Assembly: GCA_040830705.1 (NCBI GenBank)
Contig: JBFOME010000011.1
Span: forward strand, 433,660-497,659
Length of the DNA: 64,000 nt
DNA from: Ruegeria_C sp040830705
Lineage (GTDB): Bacteria > Pseudomonadota > Alphaproteobacteria > Rhodobacterales > Rhodobacteraceae
Reading direction: 5' to 3'
Position numbers and translations under genes: made by a program. Positions 52,403 to 60,257 of the stretch are shown in pieces. Below the pieces are notes generated by a model. That model did not search any database, was not told the DNA's origin, and was given only the letters and a program-made list of their open reading frames with translations. Positions within the stretch are counted from its first letter, which is position 1. Every line of letters starts with the position of its first letter.

Positions 52403-53320
52403 ATGACCCAGTCGCCCGAAATCACCTCAAAAAGCTGGCTGATGGTCGCCACTCTGGGGTTGGTCTGGGGCGCGACCTTCATGGTGATTGAATTGGCGTT
52501 GCGGGGGATCACCCCGTTCTGGCTGGCCACCGCGCGGATCGGATTTGCAGCGCTGCTGACGCTGGCGATCTGGCGCATGATGGGCGGGCGGATCTGGTTG
52601 AGCGGAGACACCGCTTGGGGGTCGCTGGCGATCACCGGCGTGTTGAGCTCGGCGCTGCCCTTCATGCTGCTCAGCTGGGGACAGCAATATGTGACCAGCG
52701 GCTTTGCCGGGGTATCGATGGCCGCCGTGGTGCTGATGGTGTTGCCGCTGGCACATCTCTTCGTTCCCGGCGAACGCATGACCCCACGCCGGGTGCTGGG
52801 CTTTCTGATCGGGTTTGCGGGTGTCGTCGTACTGATCGGCGGGCAAGCCTTCGACACAACTGGTGCCCGGTTAGAGGGCTGGGGCCGTCTCGCTTGCTTA
52901 TCGGCGGCCTGCTGCTATGCGGTCAGTTCGGTGATGATGCGCAAACTGCCCGCGATTGATCCTTACGCACTGGCCGCCTTGCAACTGAGCATCGGGGCCT
53001 GCATCGTCTTGCCTGCTGCGCTGGTGGTCGAAGGCCCGCCGCCACTGCCCTCCTCCGAAACGCTATTCTATCTGGCATTGCTCGGCCTTGTGCCGACGGC
53101 TGCGGCGAACCTGTTGCGCGTTCTGGTGATCCGCAGCGCCGGTCCCGTTTTCATGGGCCTCACGAATTATCAGGTGCCGCTCTGGTCAGTTATTCTGGGA
53201 GCCGTCTTTCTGCACGAGCCCCTGCCCCACAGCCTGCTACTGGCTCTGATCCTGATCCTCGGTGGCATGGGCCTCAGCCAGTATGGTGCGCTGAAACGGC
53301 TATTTTTTGCTGGGCGTTAA
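52403..53320 (+). CDS. EamA/DMT-family permease
   Basis: A 305-aa inner-membrane protein with ten spans in two EamA repeats (first from GLVWGATFMVIELALRGITP, second ending GAVFLHEPLPHSLLLALILI). Members export amino acids, purines or drugs; no specific substrate is visible. CAGGAG precedes the ATG. The stop shares TTAA with the convergent glmM stop. Confidence 0.88.
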   Translation: MTQSPEITSKSWLMVATLGLVWGATFMVIELALRGITPFWLATARIGFAALLTLAIWRMMGGRIWLSGDTAWGSLAITGVLSSALPFMLLSWGQQYVTSGFAGVSMAAVVLMVLPLAHLFVPGERMTPRRVLGFLIGFAGVVVLIGGQAFDTTGARLEGWGRLACLSAACCYAVSSVMMRKLPAIDPYALAALQLSIGACIVLPAALVVEGPPPLPSSETLFYLALLGLVPTAAANLLRVLVIRSAGPVFMGLTNYQVPLWSVILGAVFLHEPLPHSLLLALILILGGMGLSQYGALKRLFFAGR

Positions 53321-54678
53321 GCCACGGGAGCCGCGGAACCGACAGCCCGTTCGACCGCATCCACGACCGAACCAACGCTCTGCTCCAGCAGGGCCTCATC
53401 TTCGCATTCGGCCATCACACGGATCAGAGGTTCTGTGCCCGATTTGCGGATCAGCAGTCGGCCCTGACCGTTCAGCGCCGCCTCGGCGTCGCTAATCGCA
53501 GTTTTGACCGCCGCCAGTTCCAACGGGGTCTGACCATCGGCAAAGCGCACATTGCGCAACAATTGCGGCACCGGCTCAAACCGGCGCGCCAGTTCCGAGG
53601 CGGATTTGTCGCTGCGCACCATCTCGGCCAGGAAATGCAAACCCGCCATCAACCCGTCGCCGGTGGTGGCAAAGTCACTCATCACGATATGGCCGGATTG
53701 TTCGCCGCCCAGATTGAAGCCGCCTTCCCGCATCCGCTCAACCACATAGCGGTCGCCCACGGCGGTGCGCTCCAACCCGATCCCATGCGACGCGAGGTGC
53801 CGTTCCAACCCCAAATTGGACATGACGGTCGCAACCAATGCTCCGCCCGACAACATGCCATCGGCATTCCAACGCTCTGCCAGCAGAGCCATCAACTGAT
53901 CGCCATCAGCAACCGTACCGGTCTCATCCACCAGGATCACCCGATCCGCGTCGCCATCCAAGGTGATGCCCACATCGGCCCCATGCGCCACGACCGTTTC
54001 GGCGGCGGCTTCTGGGTGGGTCGAACCACAGCCGCGATTGATGTTCAGACCATCCGGCGCCACCCCAACCGGGATAACCTCGGCCCCCAATTCCCAGAGG
54101 ATTTCGGGCGCGGCCCGGTGCGCGGCACCATTGGCGCAATCGATCACCACCTTGAGCCCATCCAGACGCAGCGCGCGGGGCAGCGAGGATTTCACCCGCT
54201 CACCATAGCGAAAGCGAGCGTCATCGACCCGGCGTGCGCGTCCGATATTATGCGCCTGTGCTGGTTGCACACCGGCCTCAAGCAGCGCCTCAATCTCTTC
54301 CTCGGCCTGATCGGAGAGTTTGAACCCGTCCGGACCAAAGAACTTGATTCCATTGTCCTCGGCCGGGTTGTGACTGGCCGATATCATCACCCCCAGATCG
54401 GCACGCATCGACCGGGTCATCAAGCCCACAGCAGGCGTGGGCACCGGCCCCAGCAGCAGCACGTTCATGCCGGTCGAGGTCAGTCCGGCGGTCAGCGCGT
54501 TTTCGAACATGTAGCCCGACAGGCGCGTGTCCTTGCCAATCACGACGCGATGCACGCCCTTGGCATCGCGCCGAAAATAGCGCCCCACAGCGGCGCCAAG
54601 GCGCAGCGCCAGATCGGCGGTCATTGGATGGGTATTGGCCGTGCCCCGCACCCCATCTGTTCCAAACAGCTTCCGCAT
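53317..54678 (-). CDS. glmM: phosphoglucosamine mutase
   Basis: A 453-aa enzyme turning glucosamine-6-phosphate to the 1-phosphate for peptidoglycan and LPS precursors. The start KLFGTDGVRGTAN, the phosphoserine motif GVMISASHNPAEDNGIK, the Mg loop DGDADR and the sugar-binding GGEQSGHIV and phosphate-site RKSGTEPLIRV are all present. It follows folP after 39 bases, a common bacterial pairing. Confidence 0.97.
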   Translation of the reverse strand: MRKLFGTDGVRGTANTHPMTADLALRLGAAVGRYFRRDAKGVHRVVIGKDTRLSGYMFENALTAGLTSTGMNVLLLGPVPTPAVGLMTRSMRADLGVMISASHNPAEDNGIKFFGPDGFKLSDQAEEEIEALLEAGVQPAQAHNIGRARRVDDARFRYGERVKSSLPRALRLDGLKVVIDCANGAAHRAAPEILWELGAEVIPVGVAPDGLNINRGCGSTHPEAAAETVVAHGADVGITLDGDADRVILVDETGTVADGDQLMALLAERWNADGMLSGGALVATVMSNLGLERHLASHGIGLERTAVGDRYVVERMREGGFNLGGEQSGHIVMSDFATTGDGLMAGLHFLAEMVRSDKSASELARRFEPVPQLLRNVRFADGQTPLELAAVKTAISDAEAALNGQGRLLIRKSGTEPLIRVMAECEDEALLEQSVGSVVDAVERAVGSAAPVA

Positions 54679-54717
54679 CCTGCCCCTCGCCGATTGTTCT
54701 CGCTTGCCTGCCGCAAA

Positions 54718-55716
54718 TTAGCGGACCGCAGACCACAGGCGCAAGGCCTGAGCGGTCTCTGCCACGTCATGCACACGTATGATCTGCACCCCCTGCGCCA
54801 GCGCCGCCAACGCTACAGCGATCGAGCCCGGTGCGCGCGCATCCGCACGCGGCTCCTCCGCCAACGTGCCGATGAAGCGTTTGCGAGACGCCCCCAGCAG
54901 GATCGGCACGCCTAGATCATGAAACAGGTCGATATTGCGCAAAAGCGTCAGGTTATGGTCGAGCGTCTTGCCGAAACCGATACCGGGATCCGCAACGATC
55001 TGATCGCGCGAGATGCCAGCGGCTTCGAGGTGGTCGATGCGTTCTTTCAAAAAGTCGAACACGTCCAACAGCACGTTCTCGTATTGGGGATCGTCCTGCA
55101 TGGTCTCGGGGTCACCCTGCGCATGCATGACGCAGACCGGAACACCGCGCGCGGCGCTCAACTCTGCGAGATCGGCATCATAAGTAAAGCCCGACACATC
55201 ATTGACGATACCTGCCCCGGCATCCAACGCGGCGGCGGCCACGTCAGATTTTCTGGTGTCGATAGAGATCAGTGTATCGCAATCAGCAGCGATGGCAGCG
55301 ATGATGGGCGCGGTGCGTTCGATCTCGGCCTCGGCGGGTACGAAATCTGCGCCGGGCCGGGTGGATTCGCCGCCAACATCTAGAATGCTCGCGCCATGTG
55401 CAACCATCTGACGGGCGGCAGCGCGCGCAGCCTCGACGCTGGCATGACGGCCGCCATCCGAGAAACTGTCCGGCGTCGCATTCAGAATGCCCATGATATG
55501 CGGCCGATCCATTGCCAAGCCGGCAATCGGCGCGCGTGCACCTGTCAATCGAGCAAGCGCCGCGTCAGGCAGGTCTGCGACCGCAACTACGCGCGGGCTG
55601 GCGTGACGCGACAGAATCTCGACATGGGTGAACCAGAGCGGACCTCCGGCCAGTGGCAGGGCCTGATCAGGGCGAGCATGGCCATGCTGAACAATCGGTC
55701 GGTGATAGTTGCTCAC
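54718..55716 (-). CDS. folP: dihydropteroate synthase
   Basis: A 332-aa enzyme condensing the pterin pyrophosphate with p-aminobenzoate. The pterin site signature is GILNATPDSFSDGG (about 76-89), with GGESTRPGA and DPGIGFGKT further on. About 60 residues precede the usual start of the fold. GTG start overlaps the folB stop in GTGA (55713-55716). Confidence 0.95.
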   Translation of the reverse strand: MSNYHRPIVQHGHARPDQALPLAGGPLWFTHVEILSRHASPRVVAVADLPDAALARLTGARAPIAGLAMDRPHIMGILNATPDSFSDGGRHASVEAARAAARQMVAHGASILDVGGESTRPGADFVPAEAEIERTAPIIAAIAADCDTLISIDTRKSDVAAAALDAGAGIVNDVSGFTYDADLAELSAARGVPVCVMHAQGDPETMQDDPQYENVLLDVFDFLKERIDHLEAAGISRDQIVADPGIGFGKTLDHNLTLLRNIDLFHDLGVPILLGASRKRFIGTLAEEPRADARAPGSIAVALAALAQGVQIIRVHDVAETAQALRLWSAVR

Positions 55717-56633
55717 AATGCGGCCTGATCCACGGAACGGTGCAACAGCGTTACATTGGAACCTGTCGGCAATTCCGCCCCGATCACCAGCATCTCACCC
55801 GCCTCAAAAGTTGCCGCGAACCAAGCCGCCAGCGCGACCGCATCGGAGGGGTGCGCCGAGGGGCCGTCCACCGCATCCAACACGATCTTGGAAGGGGCCC
55901 AGACGCTGATCTGGCCGTTTTTCATCGCCCAGTCCAACTCCGTCCGGGTCGAAACAACGACGCAGCGCGGATCGCGCGCGGCAAGAACCCAGGCGTTCTG
56001 TTCGATGGCCAACAGGTCAATGCGGCGCTGGGTCATGGCATGGCCAGTCTGCGGCGCAGCAAGGTCCGAGGCGCCGACACACAGGACAAGTGGCCTCTCG
56101 CGGGCCTCCAACTGATCAATCCAGCCGGTCAGATGTGCGGAGGCGATGGCCTCGTTCGACAGATACACCAGTCTCGGACGCGGGCGCTCATCTTCCTGCG
56201 GTTCCAATTGCACGGTATCGCGGGCGCGCACGATCTCGACCCCCAGCGCGCCGGGGCCCCGGTCAAGCTTTTCGATCCGGACAAAGGCCCTCACGGCCTG
56301 CGGCTCAAGCAGGATGCGCTCGGCAACCCGTTCCGCCAGAGTTTCCAGCAGGTTCAGCCGCTCTTCGGCAAGCTCATGCGCGATTGCCTCAGTCACACGG
56401 TCATAAGACAATATCCGGTCCACATCATCGTCGATTGGCCCTGTCAGTGGCGTGACCTCGACCACCACATTGAAGCAGATGCGCTGGGTATTGCCGCGCT
56501 CGGCCTGGAACGCACCAATCTCGACCTCGACGATGTGATCGCGCAGCGAAATCCGGTCGAGTGGTGCGCGCGGCGCTGTGGCCTCGGACCGTTCCGAGGG
56601 ATGCGCAAAAGCGAGACGGATTTCAGTGCTCAT
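55713..56633 (-). CDS. folB: dihydroneopterin aldolase (FolB) fused to an amino-acid-kinase-like domain
   Basis: A 306-aa two-domain protein. Residues about 24-135 form the FolB/FolX fold (LRDHIVEVEIGAFQAERGNT, YDRVTEAIAHELAEERLNLL, IEKLDRGPGALG). The C-terminal 155 residues resemble the amino acid kinase fold of MfnE/MptN-type proteins: GHAMTQRRIDLLAIEQNAWV and the HPSDAVALAAWFAATFEAGE segment, with a weak glycine motif. Usual FolB is about 120 aa, so the tail is an addition. First of the folB-folP-glmM group. Confidence 0.82.
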   Translation of the reverse strand: MSTEIRLAFAHPSERSEATAPRAPLDRISLRDHIVEVEIGAFQAERGNTQRICFNVVVEVTPLTGPIDDDVDRILSYDRVTEAIAHELAEERLNLLETLAERVAERILLEPQAVRAFVRIEKLDRGPGALGVEIVRARDTVQLEPQEDERPRPRLVYLSNEAIASAHLTGWIDQLEARERPLVLCVGASDLAAPQTGHAMTQRRIDLLAIEQNAWVLAARDPRCVVVSTRTELDWAMKNGQISVWAPSKIVLDAVDGPSAHPSDAVALAAWFAATFEAGEMLVIGAELPTGSNVTLLHRSVDQAAL

Positions 56634-56759
56634 GAGAGGACCCTTCGGCTATGCGGCATTGGCCGGTTCGGCGGGCTATAGCAGCCCGTGCGCGTTTACG
56701 CCAGCCAAGCGATATGGCGCAAGGCGGGAAACGGCCATGGGGTCCGGTTTGTTGAATCA

Positions 56760-56778
56760 GCGGGCCAAAGCAGCCCGC
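56760..56778 (-). terminator. stem-loop downstream of sleB
   Basis: GCGGGC and GCCCGC form a 6-bp stem around a 7-base loop, 16 bases after the cell-wall hydrolase stop. No U-tract. A weak terminator candidate. The rest of the 56634-56793 gap shows no gene. Confidence 0.4.
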
Positions 56779-56793
56779 CGATGGCGCGTCGCG

Positions 56794-57429
56794 TCAGTTG
56801 CTCGCGGTGCGGTAGTTGTGGCGGTAGAACAGGTGCACCCCGATCTTCGCCGTCCGTGTGTAAACGCGCGCCCATTTCGGGTTGACGGACGTGGTGTGGT
56901 AATGCGTCGCCCCGTCGGTCAGGTCACCCGCGACGCCGTCGATCGCGGCGCGCGCGATCTTGGACACCCGCTGATAGGCCTGCTTTTCGGCAATGACTTC
57001 CTTATGCCCGTCGCAGGTATAGGTGAACTGGCACTGGTATTTGCGGCCCGTACCCTGATTAATCACGCCACAAACTGAATCTGGAAAACGGCTGCTTTTG
57101 ACCCGATTCAGAATAACCTCTGCCACGGCAAACTGGCCTTTCACGGTCTCGCCACGCGCCTCGAAATAGAGTGCTTCGGCCAGACATTGCCAATGCTTGT
57201 CACCTTCGGCTTCGGGTTGTTCATCCACCCAGGCTCGCGAATAGGTCACTTGGGTCGGACGTGCCTTGGGTTGCACATAATTCAGGTATCTGCGGAACTG
57301 GGCACCCGGCAGAGTGCCGAGGGACGCTTGCTCATGTTCTATCAACGAGGAAAATCCCGTATCGGACGCAGAAACACTAGGCAGCAGCACAGCCACCGCC
57401 AAGGCGGCCGTCGTAATCAATCTTCTCAT
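56794..57429 (-). CDS. cell wall hydrolase, SleB family
   Basis: A 211-aa exported Hydrolase_2-domain protein. The signal peptide covers about residues 1-21 (ITTAALAVAVLLPSVSAS). The catalytic Glu region LYFEARGE (about 86-93) and the VAEVILNRVKSSRFPDSVCG stretch are family hallmarks; conserved cysteines occur in VCGVIN and QCQFTYTCDG. It probably cleaves peptidoglycan in growth or division. Confidence 0.9.
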   Translation of the reverse strand: MRRLITTAALAVAVLLPSVSASDTGFSSLIEHEQASLGTLPGAQFRRYLNYVQPKARPTQVTYSRAWVDEQPEAEGDKHWQCLAEALYFEARGETVKGQFAVAEVILNRVKSSRFPDSVCGVINQGTGRKYQCQFTYTCDGHKEVIAEKQAYQRVSKIARAAIDGVAGDLTDGATHYHTTSVNPKWARVYTRTAKIGVHLFYRHNYRTASN

Positions 57430-57616
57430 TTCTAAAACCCCACCAGGTTTATAACGCGCGCTTACCGATCCCCCCGAAAAGCAAACGCAGGCTGCCCTTT
57501 AGCCCAGAGTTCCGCGCAGGTCCAGTTCGTGGGAAAATGCAAGGGCAAAAACAGAGGATTCTTGCCGATGGCAGGATTTTTCCGATTACGCGTACCCGCA
57601 ATATCTTGTGGCTTGG

Positions 57617-60163
57617 CTAAGGGGCCTCACCCACTTGATGAGAAATGGCCAGTTGGGCTGCGGCCAATCGCGCCACCGGCACTCGGAACGGTGAACAGGA
57701 GACGTAATCGAACCCTGCGGCCCGGCAAAAGGCGATTGATTCGGGGTTTCCACCATGCTCGCCACAGACGGACAGGGTGATTTCGGGTTGCGATTCGCGG
57801 CCCCTCTGGACGCCAAGCTGCAGCAGCTCGCCCACCCCATCCGTATCCAGCACATGAAACGGGTCTTCTGTGAAAACACCCTGATTGACATAAGCCGACA
57901 TGAACCGGCCCGCATCGTCGCGCGACAAGCCGTAGGTCATCTGGGTCAGGTCGTTGGTGCCGAAGCTGAGGAATGCGCAATGCGGCGCAATCTCGTCCGC
58001 GCGCAGGCAGGCGCGTGGAGTTTCGACCATCACGCCCAGCCGGTAGTCGAAATCCCGCCCCTGCTCTGATGCGACCGAGGCCGCCACCGCATCAATTCGC
58101 GCCTTGACCAGTTCAACTTCGCGGCAGGCGGAAACAAGCGGGATCATGACCTCGGGCACAACCGGTTCGCCCTCTTTGCTGGCCTCCAGCGTTGCCTCAA
58201 AAATAGCGCGGGCTTGCATGTCGTAGATTTCTGGCACCGTCACGCCCAGCCGCACGCCGCGCAGACCAAGCATTGGGTTGTATTCACTCATCGCAGCAAC
58301 CCGGCGTTCTACATCCGAGACCGGCAAGTCCAGCGCCTCGGCCAGTTCGCGCTGGCCTGTTCGGTTGGTGGGCAGGAACTCGTGCAAAGGCGGGTCAAAC
58401 AGGCGAATGCAGACCGGCTTGCCACCCATGATGCGGAAAAGCTGCACGAAATCCTTACGCTGGATCGGCAGCAACCGTTCCATAACCGCCGCGCGTCCTT
58501 TGGGCGTCTGCGCAAAGATCATCTCGCGCATCACCGTCAGACGGCCCGGCTCAAAGAACATATGCTCGGTCCGGCACAGGCCGATGCCCTGTACGTTGAA
58601 ATTCTGCGCTGTCTGCGCATCGGCAGGCGTGTCGGCATTGGCGCGGATGCCGATATCGCATTCCGCCTCGGCCCAGGTCATCAGTGTCTGGAAACTGTCA
58701 TCCAGCGCTGCCTCAAGCATCTGCGGCTGACCGGCCAGAACCTGCCCCGACGTGCCATCGATGGTCAGCACATCGCCGGTTGTGAACACCCGTCCGTCCT
58801 GCGCCATCAATTGCCGCTTCTTGGTCATGAAACGCAGACCGGAGGCGCCGACGATGCAAGGCAAACCCAGCCCTCGACCGATCACAGCCGCGTGGCTGGT
58901 CATGCCCCCCTTTTCGGTCAGGACAGCCGCAGCAGCGTGCATGCCGCGCACATCTTCGGGAGAGGTCTCGCGCCGCACCAGAATGCAGGGCTCTCCGCGC
59001 GCAGCACTTGCCTGCGCCTCGGCTGCGGTAAAAACGATCTGACCGGTGGCCGCGCCCGGGCTGGCGGCGATGCCGGTGGTCAGAACATCGCGTTCGGCAT
59101 CGGGATGAACCTGCCGGTGCAACAGCTCGTTCAGCGCATGTGGGTCAACCCGCATCAGCGCCTCTTGCGGCGGTATAATCTCCTCTTCGGCTAGACGTAC
59201 CGCGATCTGAACCGCCGCGCGCGAGCTTCGCGGCACCCGGACGCCATCCAATATGTGCGCGTGGCCATTTTCGATGACGAATTCGACCTGCATTTCTTCG
59301 CGCAATTTGCTGCGCATCAGCGCCGCGTGTTGCTGTAGTTCGGTGTAAGCCTCGGGCGCCACATCCTCCAGCGACGGTCCTCGCTCGTCGCGCGCAAGAT
59401 AAAGCGCGCCGGTGCCCGCCCCCAACGCATCGCGGCCCTGGCTCTGGCTTAGATAGCGGCCCGTGATCTGCGGCTTGCCGGTGGTGCTGTCGACCAGTTG
59501 CATGACACCCGAACCGCATTCACCGCGGCCCAGACCGGGGATCATCTCCTGCACCACAAGGCCCAGACCGGCATCGGCCGGCGCGCCTTTGGCCTGCCGC
59601 AAAAGCCTCGCGGTTGTTCCGTCCCAAGCGCGGGCCATGGATTTCAACACCGCCGCCAACTGTTCACCGGGGTCTTGCGGAAAAGGCTCGTCGGTTTCCT
59701 CTTCATAGGCGCGCAGCGTTTCGCTGAGGCCCTGCTGGCCGTCTTCCATCAACTCGTCGAACGCATCCGGGTCCAGCCGCGCCACATGCAACGCATAGGT
59801 CTGCACGAAACGCAGATACATCGCCGCCGCCGCGTCTGCCCCCATCTCGTCGCTCAGATCCACATAGCGGGCATCGTTCATGCCCACGTTCAGCACCGCC
59901 CCCGGTCCGCCCCAGTCAGGATCCTCGGAGGACGGGCGCACGCAAAGCAGTGCCGTGGGATCAAATTGCTCAAGAATACGCGCGATATCGGGCACATACC
60001 CGTCGGCAATCCCCTGCACAGTGCCAAAGGACAGGGCCACCGTGCGCGGCACGGGCATCTCCAGCCGCACTAGTCGCTGCAGACATTTCGCCCGCCCGCC
60101 ATGGGTGGTGGTCGCCACCGGCGCATCGGGTGTGATCAACGTGGTATGCGGATTATTCTGCAC
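57617..60163 (-). CDS. divergent pyruvate phosphate dikinase-like PEP-utilising enzyme
   Basis: A protein of about 848 aa. The central swivelling domain keeps the phosphohistidine motif GGMTSHAA (His codon 58892-58894) and the C-terminal TIM barrel keeps RTEHMFF, LSFGTNDLTQMTYG and the Cys in VCGEHGGNPE. The N-terminal ATP-grasp half is shortened and changed: GGRAKCL in place of GGKGANL and VRPSSEDPDWGGPGAV in place of the usual VRSGA...MPGMMDT. It may be a PPDK paralogue with altered nucleotide use. I prefer a GTG at 60163 behind AAAGGTG; ATG 60193 lacks a ribosome binding site. Confidence 0.8.
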   Translation of the reverse strand: MQNNPHTTLITPDAPVATTTHGGRAKCLQRLVRLEMPVPRTVALSFGTVQGIADGYVPDIARILEQFDPTALLCVRPSSEDPDWGGPGAVLNVGMNDARYVDLSDEMGADAAAAMYLRFVQTYALHVARLDPDAFDELMEDGQQGLSETLRAYEEETDEPFPQDPGEQLAAVLKSMARAWDGTTARLLRQAKGAPADAGLGLVVQEMIPGLGRGECGSGVMQLVDSTTGKPQITGRYLSQSQGRDALGAGTGALYLARDERGPSLEDVAPEAYTELQQHAALMRSKLREEMQVEFVIENGHAHILDGVRVPRSSRAAVQIAVRLAEEEIIPPQEALMRVDPHALNELLHRQVHPDAERDVLTTGIAASPGAATGQIVFTAAEAQASAARGEPCILVRRETSPEDVRGMHAAAAVLTEKGGMTSHAAVIGRGLGLPCIVGASGLRFMTKKRQLMAQDGRVFTTGDVLTIDGTSGQVLAGQPQMLEAALDDSFQTLMTWAEAECDIGIRANADTPADAQTAQNFNVQGIGLCRTEHMFFEPGRLTVMREMIFAQTPKGRAAVMERLLPIQRKDFVQLFRIMGGKPVCIRLFDPPLHEFLPTNRTGQRELAEALDLPVSDVERRVAAMSEYNPMLGLRGVRLGVTVPEIYDMQARAIFEATLEASKEGEPVVPEVMIPLVSACREVELVKARIDAVAASVASEQGRDFDYRLGVMVETPRACLRADEIAPHCAFLSFGTNDLTQMTYGLSRDDAGRFMSAYVNQGVFTEDPFHVLDTDGVGELLQLGVQRGRESQPEITLSVCGEHGGNPESIAFCRAAGFDYVSCSPFRVPVARLAAAQLAISHQVGEAP

Positions 60164-60227
60164 TGCGGCACCTTTTTTACTTGGCCGCAGCATAAGAAGG
60201 TTTGGGATCGACGCAAGGGAGAGGTTT

Positions 60228-60251
60228 GGGATGCGTATTTTAGCGCATCCC
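60228..60251. terminator. stem-loop between glyS and the PPDK-like gene
   Basis: GGGATGCG and CGCATCCC form an 8-bp stem (extendable by a G-U pair) 6 bases after the glyS stop. No U-tract on the minus strand. It may attenuate read-through from glyS. Confidence 0.5.
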
Positions 60252-60257
60252 GGCGTG

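Noticed and set aside
53563..54915. A 450-codon plus-strand frame opposite glmM and the folP end
   Set aside because: It runs across two genes with intact motifs and has no ribosome binding site.
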